Positions 16,218-23,748 of a stretch of DNA of 64,000 nt are shown piece after piece; position 1 is the stretch's first letter, and every line of letters begins with the position of its first letter. The notes under the pieces were generated by a model that did no database searches, was not told the DNA's origin, and worked only from the letters and a program-made list of their open reading frames with translations. A program made the position numbers and the translations under genes. Source of the DNA: Bacillota bacterium. GTDB taxonomy: Bacteria > Bacillota > Clostridia > Lachnospirales > Lachnospiraceae. Where the stretch lies: the NCBI GenBank assembly GCA_023412855.1, contig JAEZRJ010000078.1, positions 79,673 through 143,672 on the forward strand. Reading direction: 5' to 3'.

Positions 16218-16412
16218 AGGTTACTATTCAGCCTTACGGCTTCATAGCAGCCTTTTATGCACAGAAATTATGCATCCTGCATAATTTCGCGCGTGTATAC
16301 CTCGGGTTTTCTGTGACCTTCACTCAAAACAAAAGTGTGCTTCACTCACTCTCACGACCAACGTTTGGCAGCATAGCTTTTGTTCCTCGCGGTGTTGATG
16401 ACTGTATAGTAA
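16218..16412. repeat. R3 element inside the split membrane gene, with R2 body nested
   Basis: The tips are GGTTACTATTCAGCC (left) and GACTGTATAGTAA (right), imperfect inverted repeats. TCTTAAA occurs directly on both sides (16211-16217 and 16413-16419) as a likely 7-bp target duplication. Inside are the R2 body in reverse (ACAAAAGTGTGCTTCACTC to GCATAGCTTTTGTTCC, about 16328-16386) and ATGCACAGAAATTATGCAT. Confidence 0.8.
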
Positions 16413-16414
16413 TC

Positions 16415-17524
16415 TTAAACGTGCAAAAGCAAGTACAGTATCATATATGCCACATTGGGTATGCACACGATTCCCGCCTTGATGAGCACGCTGAATTTCC
16501 GCTCCGCTATCATCATCCAGAACGCGATAACTGCTATCATCACCGCTCCGAGGAATACCACCATGGAGGTACATACGCCCGCTGTCATATTTGCAAGCCA
16601 TAAGAGGAGCCATAGGCCAAAGGTGCTTTCCTTTTCTTCTAAACGTTCCCCTTTTCGTGTCTTATGTTCATTCTCCTTATCGAATATCCACAGCAGCAGA
16701 CATATGATAAGAGGAAGCACGAAATTTGCCGCCAGAGATTTTCCCTGCCATGTTCTCGTTAGGAAAAAGGTCTCGTTGGTATATATGGACACGTTTCCGA
16801 ATGTTTGCAAAAGAGCCATAAACACCATAAATGCCGGCAAGAACTCTTTCTTCTTACGCAAAAGCTGTTTGCCGATTTCAAAGTAAACCACATAGGTCAG
16901 AGGGATAAACACAAAAGGAATGACACTATGCGCCAATATCGTCGTATGGATTCCCGTCATTCTTCCCACATACGCAATCCATATAGGCAGCACAGCCAGA
17001 GAATGTCTGATATCCAGGGAGGTTGTCCCTCCTGTATACGGCTTGATCAGATACATCGTATTGCTCTGCTGAGTCACAAGGGACTGCGCCACATATTCTG
17101 CATCGTCTCCGTCAAAGGAGGTGAGAGTAAAGGCTTTATAGAGCTGGAATGCGATGAGTGCCAAAAACAGGAACCATTCTATCTTCTCTTCCATGGAAAC
17201 ATCAGCCCACCGAAATGCCGGTTTTAAGGATACCCACTGTTTCTTCTTAACAGCCCATGCGCTTAAGGCTACGCCTGCCGCTGCCGCAATCGCCATACCT
17301 ACAGTAAAAAGGCGTACCATAACAAGAAAGCTGTCGTATTTTACAAAAAGTATCGCAGGCACTGTTACCAGCCAGCACATCGGAAGCATAATGACATAAC
17401 CGGCGATGAACACCACTCCTATATTTTTCTTTTCCTTCGGTATCCACCGCAGAGGAATCAGCCCGATACAAAAGGGAAGCACAAACATCCATAATATAAT
17501 GCCTAAAATTTTAACCACGATCAT
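16415..17524 (-). CDS. N-terminal part of a split large membrane protein
   Basis: This 369-residue frame is read from ATG 17524, which has GGAG nine bases upstream. The longer frame to 17626 starts inside an R1 repeat and is rejected. It has about ten hydrophobic segments, with the loop TSFDGDDAEYVAQSLVTQQ near residue 145, an acidic extracellular loop of the type found in GT-C glycosyltransferase-like proteins. It may belong to DUF6077, but I am not certain. It ends LLYLLLHV, with the TAA lying in the target-site repeat bordering the R3 element, abruptly after a membrane helix. The frame continues in phase into the 15364-16188 frame once the element is removed. The two pieces would make a protein of about 650 residues. 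Confidence 0.75.
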   Translation of the reverse strand: MIVVKILGIILWMFVLPFCIGLIPLRWIPKEKKNIGVVFIAGYVIMLPMCWLVTVPAILFVKYDSFLVMVRLFTVGMAIAAAAGVALSAWAVKKKQWVSLKPAFRWADVSMEEKIEWFLFLALIAFQLYKAFTLTSFDGDDAEYVAQSLVTQQSNTMYLIKPYTGGTTSLDIRHSLAVLPIWIAYVGRMTGIHTTILAHSVIPFVFIPLTYVVYFEIGKQLLRKKKEFLPAFMVFMALLQTFGNVSIYTNETFFLTRTWQGKSLAANFVLPLIICLLLWIFDKENEHKTRKGERLEEKESTFGLWLLLWLANMTAGVCTSMVVFLGAVMIAVIAFWMMIAERKFSVLIKAGIVCIPNVAYMILYLLLHV

Positions 17525-17590
17525 TACTGTCTGCTCCGTTTCACTATTCTTTATACCCAGATTGCAGGTTGCTATTTGTAAGTTTAACCC

Positions 17591-17676
17591 AATTCGCATT
17601 ATCTGTCCATACATCTCTTGCATCACGTTCTTACGTAGCTTAACAGCAAGTGTCAGGCTACTGTTGCGAACAGTAA
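17591..17676. repeat. R1 repeat, right-hand part only
   Basis: CATCTCTTGCATCACGTTC and TTACGTAGCTTAACAGCAAG lead to the tip GCGAACAGTAAC, as in the right half of R1. The left half is decayed (AATTCGCATTATCTG). It lies between the divergent membrane-protein and PadR genes. Confidence 0.7.
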
Positions 17677-17730
17677 CTTTCTTCCCCTGCTATTTCATCC
17701 TGCTGCATGTTACCACTCTCTTTTCTTCTC

Positions 17731-17759
17731 TTGACAAAGCACAGATCCAGCGCTACAAT
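17731..17759 (+). promoter_or_regulatory. Sigma-A promoter of the padR operon
   Basis: TTGACA (17731-17736), exactly 17 bases and TACAAT (17754-17759) make a near-consensus promoter 35 bases before the PadR start. GGAGG precedes the ATG. Confidence 0.85.
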
Positions 17760-17776
17760 ATATCTAATAGATATAT
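17758..17776 (+). promoter_or_regulatory. Palindromic operator, probably for PadR itself
   Basis: A perfect 9-bp inverted repeat with one central base, ATATATCTA-A-TAGATATAT, starts in the -10 box and covers the expected transcription start. PadR-family proteins bind such palindromes as dimers and often repress themselves. That this is the site is inferred from position and symmetry. Confidence 0.65.
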
Positions 17777-17794
17777 CTGTTCGGAGGTTTTAAA

Positions 17795-18337
17795 ATGTTA
17801 GAATCTATTATTTTAGGTATGATATCAGAACATGACTTAACAGGCTACGACATTAAAAAGATGATAGAAAACGGTATCGGTGTTTTCTATAAGGCCAGCT
17901 ATGGCAGCTTGTATCCCGCCTTGAAAAGGTTGACCGAAAAAGGGTTTTTAACAACGTCTGAAAAACCGCAAGGCGGCAGGAAAAAAATATTTTATCACAT
18001 TACAAAGGAGGGACAGGACCAATTTTTTGAGTGGCTTTCTTCACCAATGGACATTTTTGAAGGTACTAATACTCATTTGGCCAAAGTCTATTTCTTTGAT
18101 AACTTATCGCCGGAAATCCGCGAACGTCAGCTATTTGAGTATGAAATAAACAACAGAAACTATTTGAAAAAGCTCCTTGACTTAGAAAAAAGGTTTAAAG
18201 AATTAGAGAATAGCGAATGTTTTTATTATAAACTATCTACTCTATATTACGGAATTGGCATTATGCAAAAAGCGATTGAGTGGTGCCAGCATATCCGTAT
18301 GCAAAGACCTTTATCAGATTTGATTGAAAGCGAGTGA
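17795..18337 (+). CDS. PadR-family transcriptional regulator
   Basis: This 180-residue protein has a winged-helix N-terminal domain: MLESIILGMISEHDLTGYDIKKMIE, SYGSLYPALKRLTEKGFL and the GGRKKIFYHITKEGQ wing, all typical of PadR. A helical C-terminal dimerisation domain of the Vir_act_alpha_C type follows (residues ~90-175). It has its own strong promoter with a palindrome over the -10 region, so autoregulation is likely. Two small STAS-like genes follow with a 4-base overlap and a short gap. PadR proteins usually sense phenolic or hydrophobic compounds or control transporters; the ligand here is unknown. The genes stand apart from the polysaccharide theme and may have come in as a unit. Confidence 0.93.
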   Translation: MLESIILGMISEHDLTGYDIKKMIENGIGVFYKASYGSLYPALKRLTEKGFLTTSEKPQGGRKKIFYHITKEGQDQFFEWLSSPMDIFEGTNTHLAKVYFFDNLSPEIRERQLFEYEINNRNYLKKLLDLEKRFKELENSECFYYKLSTLYYGIGIMQKAIEWCQHIRMQRPLSDLIESE

Positions 18338-18342
18338 ATACT

Positions 18343-18768
18343 ATGGAAATTGTGGAATCAAAAACACCAATCATGATTATTTCCTATCGTAACTGCGAAA
18401 TATTTTGCTGCCATTTGGACGGATATAAGACAAACAAAAAAGCTCTCCTTGACCGTCTGTCAAAAATTGAAGCGTTCTTCTTATCCAAGCCTTCTCATGC
18501 CAGGTTCAGAATATGGTATAACGTGGACGAAAACAGTTTAGATAAGCAAACTATGAGATTGATAATTGAAAGCATTTCCCGGCTTCGGGAACATACATAC
18601 AAGATAGCGTTTATAGGTTTAGAAGGATTTACAAAGTGGAGATTTCATAATATTTTAGAACAAACTCCGGAGAATAGAGGCATTACAAAGGCATATTTTA
18701 CAGATGCAGAATTAGCGAAAGAATGGCTTGTCTGGCGGCCCGTCCGCCAAAGCTGGCATGAGGTATAA
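18343..18768 (+). CDS. STAS/SpoIIAA-like small protein, first of a pair
   Basis: This is a soluble protein of 141 residues from ATG 18343. A GTG at 18334, overlapping the padR stop, is an alternative start. It shows an alternating beta-alpha pattern and ends in YFTDAELAKEWLVW, a closing helix like that of SpoIIAA-like (STAS-fold) proteins. The neighbour at 18772 shares the same size class and the same ending (CTDMEEAKTWLV), so the two are probable paralogues with low identity. No catalytic motif is seen. In the padR operon they may sense or bind a small ligand or partner protein, but this is speculative. Co-transcription with padR is clear from spacing. Confidence 0.65.
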   Translation: MEIVESKTPIMIISYRNCEIFCCHLDGYKTNKKALLDRLSKIEAFFLSKPSHARFRIWYNVDENSLDKQTMRLIIESISRLREHTYKIAFIGLEGFTKWRFHNILEQTPENRGITKAYFTDAELAKEWLVWRPVRQSWHEV

Positions 18769-18771
18769 TAT

Positions 18772-19161
18772 ATGATAAGAAAATCTCCGAGCGGAGCATT
18801 AAGCCCCTATTATTATAAAGGCGGCTACTTTCACGGAATACATTATGGAAGCTATTTCGATGATTCAAGTGCATTACTTTCTATGATGAAGGAAGAAGAA
18901 GCCTTTATTTTAAAATCGCCTGAAAAACGCAGGATTTTAATTGACCTTTACGAAACAAATATGGCCGGTTCTTTAGCACAAAAAATCGCGGAGCATATTG
19001 CAAGGATAAGCCCCCTCATTATAAAACTGGCAATTGCCAGTGACAAAAAAACCTTGCGCCAATTACAGAAAGCCATTATAAAAGGGACCTCCTTAAGAAA
19101 TGGACAAATTTATTTTTGCACCGATATGGAAGAAGCAAAGACCTGGTTAGTTTGTGATTAA
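18772..19161 (+). CDS. STAS/SpoIIAA-like small protein, second of a pair
   Basis: This 129-residue protein starts three bases after the previous stop. Residues 9-26 are rich in Tyr and Gly (LSPYYYKGGYFHGIHYGSY). RRILIDLYETNMAGSLAQKIAEHI and the ending IYFCTDMEEAKTWLVCD follow the strand-helix order of the first protein. The shared layout suggests duplication and divergence. Its last 15 bases overlap the end of the convergent ECF ATPase gene, so no terminator separates the two operons. Function unknown. Confidence 0.65.
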   Translation: MIRKSPSGALSPYYYKGGYFHGIHYGSYFDDSSALLSMMKEEEAFILKSPEKRRILIDLYETNMAGSLAQKIAEHIARISPLIIKLAIASDKKTLRQLQKAIIKGTSLRNGQIYFCTDMEEAKTWLVCD

Positions 19162-20046
19162 ATTTTGTTTCTCACGCTGATAAGCCACAAATTCACCGGT
19201 ATTCAAAAAGACCTCTTCATAACCGAGACTCTGGCAAAGTCTGGTCACATTTGGCTGCTCCAAATAAGCCTCCTTCAAAATGGCCTCGTCCGCGAAAACT
19301 TCTTTCGCACTGCCGTCGAGAAGTACTCCACCCTTGGCAAATACGATAACACGCTCGAAAACATCCGCCACAAAATCCATATCGTGAATGATGGTAATGA
19401 CAGTGACACCTTCGCTCCTTAACTTGCGGATTACCGACTTAATCCGCTCCTTTCCATAGTAATCCTGGGCGATCGTAGGCTCGTCAAATATGATTACCTT
19501 GGGGCTCATCGCTACGATGGAAGCGATTGCCACAAGCTTCCGGCTGGACAAACCAAGGTCGTAAGGATTTTTATCCTCATGGCCGGACAGTCCTACCAGT
19601 TCCAGCGCTTCTAACGATTTCTCCCTGGCTGCGGCCTCTCCCATACCGATTTTAAGCGGACCGAACATGACCTCGTCAAGAACCCGGTTCTTAAAAATCT
19701 GATCGTTGGGATTTTGGAAAACCATACCGATATGTCTGGCCAGTTGTGCCACCGTCATATCGCGTATATCCTTTCCGTCAAACTCCACAGCGCCTTCTGT
19801 AGGCCGAAGTAAGCCTTTCAGCAGTTTTACAAAGGTGGTCTTTCCCGCACCATTTTGCCCGATAATAGCCGTCGTCCTCTCATCGAGGGCAAAATTAAGC
19901 CCTTTTAAAATCTCCTCCCCTTCGGTGTAAGAAAAATGTAAATCCTTGATTTGCATGAGTGTCTTGTACTCATTATGTGTCCTGTACTCATTGAGTGCTT
20001 TATACTCATTTATGTTTTTTCCTGAGCGTCCCATACTCATTTCCAT
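19147..20046 (-). CDS. ecfA: ECF transporter ATPase subunit (second)
   Basis: This 299-residue ATPase energises an energy-coupling-factor transporter. Walker A is GQNGAGKTTFVK, the Q-loop is in MVFQNPNDQIF, the variant signature is LGLSSRKLVAIA and Walker B is VIIFDEPT. LGLSS instead of LSGGQ is unusual and suggests an asymmetric ATPase pair in which this signature site may be weak. The start at 20046 is supported by AGGGGG just before it, inside the end of the upstream gene. It gives an odd N-terminal extension of 30 residues with three hexapeptide repeats (NEYKAL, NEYRTH, NEYKTL) before the normal start, MQIKDLHFSY. It is the last gene of the udp-ECF operon. Confidence 0.92.
   Translation of the reverse strand: MEMSMGRSGKNINEYKALNEYRTHNEYKTLMQIKDLHFSYTEGEEILKGLNFALDERTTAIIGQNGAGKTTFVKLLKGLLRPTEGAVEFDGKDIRDMTVAQLARHIGMVFQNPNDQIFKNRVLDEVMFGPLKIGMGEAAAREKSLEALELVGLSGHEDKNPYDLGLSSRKLVAIASIVAMSPKVIIFDEPTIAQDYYGKERIKSVIRKLRSEGVTVITIIHDMDFVADVFERVIVFAKGGVLLDGSAKEVFADEAILKEAYLEQPNVTRLCQSLGYEEVFLNTGEFVAYQREKQNLITN
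19957..20010 (-). repeat. Three 18-bp tandem repeats at the ATPase 5' end
   Basis: Three in-frame units of the type AATGAGTACAAGACACTC encode NEYKAL-NEYRTH-NEYKTL. Almost the same 18-mer occurs at the start of the uridine phosphorylase gene (ENEYKTH), and a similar AATGAGTACAAAGCAC at the start of the other ATPase gene. Confidence 0.8.
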
Positions 20047-20916
20047 CTACATCCCCCTCTTTTCCTTGCTGAGTAAATCATAAGCCTCCTCCAGTGTTAC
20101 GGGATAACATCCGGTCTTAGCATTCCTGAGATTCAGTTCTCTGCAAATCTTCGTGAACGCGGGAGGTTCCACTCCGTATGTGTCCAAATCTTCTCTTGAA
20201 AAGATTCTCTGGGGAGTATCGAAATCGATGAGCTTCCCGCCGTCCAAAAGCAGAACCCTATCGCTGTATGAGGCGATTTTTTCCATGTTATGTTCCACCA
20301 TGAATATGGTAATTCCCTTTTTGCTCAACTTCTGTACTGCTTGATACACTTCCTCTCTGCCTTGCGGGTCAAGCTGTGAAGTAGGCTCATCCAATACGAT
20401 AACTTCAGGCTGCATTGCAATGATTCCGGCAATGGCCATACGCTGCATCTGTCCGCCCGACAAATCGAAGGGTTCTCTATCCTTGTACTTCATAATGTCC
20501 AAAAGCTCCATCGCCTCGTCGATACGATGGATCATTTCCTGCCTTTCGATTCCCAAGTTCTCAAGTCCGAAGGCAATCTCTTCATATACCGTGAGCTTAG
20601 AGCCGGTAACCTGATTGAAAGGATTCTGAAATACGATGCCGACTTTTTTACAAAGCTCGTCCAAATCCACATTCTTCACTTCCAGCTCGTCAATCAGAAT
20701 CCTTCCCCCATAAGCTCCTTTGTAAAAGCTAGGAACCAGTCCCGCAATGGCTTGACAGAGCGTACTCTTGCCGGAGTCATTTTTTCCTATGATCCCGATA
20801 AATTCACCCTGCTCCACAGAAAAGGAAATACCAGCCAGAGCCAAAAAATCCGTTGCAAGATATTTGTATTTTAAGTTTTCTACGATTATCTTTGGGTGCT
20901 TTGTACTCATTTCCAT
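20047..20916 (-). CDS. ecfA: ECF transporter ATPase subunit (first)
   Basis: A 289-residue ATPase with Walker A GKNDSGKSTLCQ, Q-loop GIVFQNPFNQV, signature DLSGGQMQRMA and Walker B VIVLDEPTSQLDP. Unlike its partner it has an intact LSGGQ. ATG 20916 is preferred (GGAGG eight bases upstream) over a GTG five codons earlier. It overlaps the ecfT stop by ten bases, and its stop TAG touches the next ATG, showing a tightly packed operon. The TRAP-like C-terminal part (residues ~215-289) is typical of EcfA. Together with its partner, EcfT and the S protein it should import a substrate, probably a nucleoside, given the uridine phosphorylase in the same operon. Confidence 0.93.
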   Translation of the reverse strand: MEMSTKHPKIIVENLKYKYLATDFLALAGISFSVEQGEFIGIIGKNDSGKSTLCQAIAGLVPSFYKGAYGGRILIDELEVKNVDLDELCKKVGIVFQNPFNQVTGSKLTVYEEIAFGLENLGIERQEMIHRIDEAMELLDIMKYKDREPFDLSGGQMQRMAIAGIIAMQPEVIVLDEPTSQLDPQGREEVYQAVQKLSKKGITIFMVEHNMEKIASYSDRVLLLDGGKLIDFDTPQRIFSREDLDTYGVEPPAFTKICRELNLRNAKTGCYPVTLEEAYDLLSKEKRGM

Positions 20917-21680
20917 CCTGCAATCCTCCACACAATGCCCGCGGCGAGCAGGATAAGCATCCCGAGCTGAACGTATCTGTCAGCACCGCATTTTTTCTCA
21001 TCATTTAAAAATGTCTTTTTATTTTTTGCGTTAAATCCTCGTACCTCCAGCGCCAAAGCGCGTTCCTTCGTATTGATCAGCGAACTCATAACTACCGGCG
21101 AAATCAAGGGAAGAAACGCCTTGATACGCACCAGTAGATTTCCCTCTGTCTCCATTCCTCTGCTTCTCTGGGCATCGGTAATGGTAGACATGGTCTCCGT
21201 CATCTGAGGAATAATCTGAAAAACAGATATGAACACGTATCCGAATCTGGGCGAAAAGCCCTTTCTCACAAAATTTTCCACAATATCTGAGGGCTTGGCA
21301 GTAAGAATCAGCACACAGAAGCTCAGCAGGATATTGATCACATTGATCACGATTCCCAAAGCAAAGTAAAGCCCTTCCTCGTAAAAACTGACAGGACCGA
21401 TTGTAAGCACCGGGGTAACATTTCCGGCGCGGAATATTCCCTGAATGATAACAACAGTAAGCAGGACAAAGCCCGAAATGCTCAAAATCGGCACAGTCTT
21501 TTTAAGCACCTTCGATATGAGCAGCAAACAAGCGCTGATGACAATGAATCCGACGCTGACCCACTTGCTGCCCATGACAACAGGCAGCAAGAGGGCGACC
21601 ACGATATAAAGTATTTTACTTTCCGGCGCCATCTTATTCAGCAACGAACCTTTTTCTTCATACAAACTAATACTTTTCAT
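20907..21680 (-). CDS. ecfT: ECF transporter transmembrane subunit EcfT
   Basis: This 257-residue membrane protein has about five to six helices. The coupling region is visible as the paired Ala-Arg-Gly-type motifs, here AQRSRGMETEG near residue 165 and ALEVRGFNAKN near residue 218, which dock into the two ATPases in known ECF systems. LNKMAPESKILYIVVALLLPVV near the N-terminus is typical of the family. The gene sits between the S component and the ATPases, with 23 bases to the former and an overlap with the latter. No sign of damage. Confidence 0.93.
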   Translation of the reverse strand: MKSISLYEEKGSLLNKMAPESKILYIVVALLLPVVMGSKWVSVGFIVISACLLLISKVLKKTVPILSISGFVLLTVVIIQGIFRAGNVTPVLTIGPVSFYEEGLYFALGIVINVINILLSFCVLILTAKPSDIVENFVRKGFSPRFGYVFISVFQIIPQMTETMSTITDAQRSRGMETEGNLLVRIKAFLPLISPVVMSSLINTKERALALEVRGFNAKNKKTFLNDEKKCGADRYVQLGMLILLAAGIVWRIAGWK

Positions 21681-21703
21681 TATATAAATATGCCTTCCTT
21701 AGA

Positions 21704-22318
21704 TTAATCGTCCAGACTTTCAATCGTATCTCCGCTCTGATACAGTGCCACCAGGCTCTTGGGCAGGCTCTTGCTGATTCCGAATACGATCAGGATAACC
21801 GCAATCTTATCCGGAAGGTCTACGATAACTTCATCCAGAAATGAAGCGATAAATACCGGTATATTCTGTGCCAGTGCCCATGCATAAACAGCATCGCCCC
21901 ATATATTTCCGGTAGTTCCTCCCCAGAAAATCATGTTGAGGGGTGTGGATACCACAACGGCAACAAAACCGACTATGATGGAGGTAAGCAGCGACAGCTT
22001 GATATTTTTCATAAAGCCTTTGTAAGACAATACACCAACCACAAGGCCGATAGCAATATTCGTCAAAGCGTATACCGTTGAAATCGGATCTATCGTAAGT
22101 CCGTAAATGATGTTGTTGGCAGCACCGCAGATTGCGCCCACAATCGGTCCTGCAAGCACCGCTGCCAGACAGGTTCCGATGGCATCCAGCCACAGCGGCA
22201 GCTTTAATGCACCGGCAAATAACTTGCCCAGATAGTTGATTCCGATGGCCGCCGGAATCAATACCAGCGTCGCCGTGTTAAATTTTAGTGACCATAAACT
22301 CTTTCCATTTTTACTCAT
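21704..22318 (-). CDS. ECF transporter substrate-binding (S) component, probably nucleoside
   Basis: A 204-residue protein with about six hydrophobic segments and LKLPLWLDAIGTCLAAVLAGPIVGAICG near the N-terminus, an S-component pattern. I recall similar proteins annotated as a CD3073-type putative ECF S component in Clostridioides. The adjoining uridine phosphorylase gene (17 bases upstream) points to uptake of uridine or a related nucleoside, which would then be split for pentose and base salvage. The C-terminal ~20 residues (LVALYQSGDTIESLDD) are polar. GGAGGG lies nine bases before the start. Substrate assignment is by gene neighbourhood only. Confidence 0.85.
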   Translation of the reverse strand: MSKNGKSLWSLKFNTATLVLIPAAIGINYLGKLFAGALKLPLWLDAIGTCLAAVLAGPIVGAICGAANNIIYGLTIDPISTVYALTNIAIGLVVGVLSYKGFMKNIKLSLLTSIIVGFVAVVVSTPLNMIFWGGTTGNIWGDAVYAWALAQNIPVFIASFLDEVIVDLPDKIAVILIVFGISKSLPKSLVALYQSGDTIESLDD

Positions 22319-22335
22319 TTCCTTATTCCCTCCGT

Positions 22336-23106
22336 TTAGTTGTTCGTATTGTTTTGTATGACAAAGGCTTCCAATGCTGTAATGATTTCATTTTCCTCGC
22401 CTTGTTTTACGATAGATTCTCCGTCCACGTAATCGTTGATATTCTGCTTTAAATCGGCTTCAAACTCCACCACCGTATTCAAAATAGAGGCACATTTTAC
22501 TCCCCGCAGAGCTCCGATTGTAAACAGTGCAGCCGTCTCCATATCCGCTCCCAGGATTCCTTTCGCCGACCAGTAGGCATCGATGGCTTCTTCTTTGTCG
22601 GTGTAAAAACTGTCATGGCTTCTCGCTTTCCCGATGTGGAAAGGAAACCCCTTCTCTTCCGCAGCCCGAATAGAAGCCATAAGAAGACGGGTATCCGGAA
22701 TAGCCGGATATACCGGCTCAATATAGGCTTTGGAAGCTCCGTCATCCCTTACCGCCCCGTTTACGAGGACCAGATCCCCGAGGCGTATGGAAGGATCAAG
22801 AGCACCACAGCTTCCGATGCGAATCATATATTCCACTCCGATATTGTGCAGCTCCTCTACGGTAATTCCCGTGGAAGCCCCACCCATGCCGGTGGAAACT
22901 GCCAGTATCTTAATGCCCTTGTAATAGCCGCTGGCACTTCGCATTTCCCTGTTATATTGGAGTTCCTTCGCATCCGTTAAAAACTTCTTAATATGGTCGA
23001 TTCTTCCCGGGTCTCCCGGCAAAATAGCGTATTTTGCTCCGTCCTGCACCGATAAGCGGATGTGAGCCTGTCTTTCTTCTATGTGTGTTTTATACTCATT
23101 CTCCAT
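22336..23106 (-). CDS. udp: Uridine phosphorylase (nucleoside phosphorylase)
   Basis: This 256-residue enzyme should split uridine (or another nucleoside) with phosphate to give ribose-1-phosphate and base. Family motifs are ILPGDPGRIDHIKKFL, VSTGMGGASTGITVEEL with the phosphate-binding stretch, RIGSCGALDPSI and GADMETAALF, with the ribose-binding Met-Glu. QNINDYVDGE near the end replaces the usual purine-type ending. It is the first gene of the ECF operon. Its N-terminus MENEYKTHIEER carries the same NEYKTH hexapeptide as the ATPase at the operon end. AAGGGG lies nine bases before the ATG. Confidence 0.93.
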   Translation of the reverse strand: MENEYKTHIEERQAHIRLSVQDGAKYAILPGDPGRIDHIKKFLTDAKELQYNREMRSASGYYKGIKILAVSTGMGGASTGITVEELHNIGVEYMIRIGSCGALDPSIRLGDLVLVNGAVRDDGASKAYIEPVYPAIPDTRLLMASIRAAEEKGFPFHIGKARSHDSFYTDKEEAIDAYWSAKGILGADMETAALFTIGALRGVKCASILNTVVEFEADLKQNINDYVDGESIVKQGEENEIITALEAFVIQNNTNN

Positions 23107-23125
23107 ATTCGTATCCCCTTCTTCC

Positions 23126-23340
23126 TCAATTTTCTCTTTCTATCAATGCCTCCAACGCTTCTTTGTGGTTTGCTGTGATTTTCTTCTTGTCAATGTCAAC
23201 ATAGCCGCTTTCCTGCTACTTTTGCAGAATCTGGTTAGTACTGCACTAGGTAACTGTCATGCGCACCGCCGGATACTCCGAGAAAATCCAAACGACTTTT
23301 TCCTCTTCCGAATTTTCCAAGGCACTGCTGACAAAATAGT
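23126..23340 (-). pseudogene. Degraded remnant of an unidentified protein, C-terminal part
   Basis: One minus-strand frame from 23338 to 23126 reads EEEKVVWIFSEYPAVRMTV, then has two in-frame TAG stops around CSTNQILQK. It then reads ESGYVDIDKKKITANHKEAL up to a TGA 20 bases before the udp gene. The helix-turn-helix-like layout (a strand with GYVDID at its end) suggests the last winged-helix of a regulator or helicase-like protein. Without a full sequence the family is not identified. Confidence 0.4.
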
Positions 23341-23748
23341 GGGGGCATAACTGCAAGCTTTCCCATTTCTTTGTGGAATATGTTTTATTTTCTGCGATAA
23401 ATTCATTTGCTTTTATTTCATTTTATTATAATGGTTTGAAACAGTAACTACAAGGTATTATATCTTAAAACCAGATATCTTTCGCAGTTTCTCATAAAAA
23501 TATTACCATCTAAGGAATATTTGTCCAGCTTATTTTTTATATAAATTTTAATATAAACAATTGAAAACCCAATACAGACGGTTTCATACCTAAGATTGAG
23601 AATGGACATTCTATCGATTACATGTTAAAATATATCTTAATTGTAGCTTATTTGTTACAGTTCAGTCCTCATCTAAACTGTAACATTTGTTTTTGTTACG
23701 AATTGCGAAAATACAAATAATTAATTGATATGAGAGGAATTTTAATAC
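23341..23748. other. AT-rich intergenic region with an inverted repeat
   Basis: No gene is seen. GTTACAGTT (23654-23662) and AACTGTAAC (23676-23684) form a 9-bp inverted repeat resembling the tips of R1. GAGAGG at the right end is the ribosome binding site of the flavoprotein gene. A promoter for that gene must lie here but no box pair is convincing. Confidence 0.5.
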
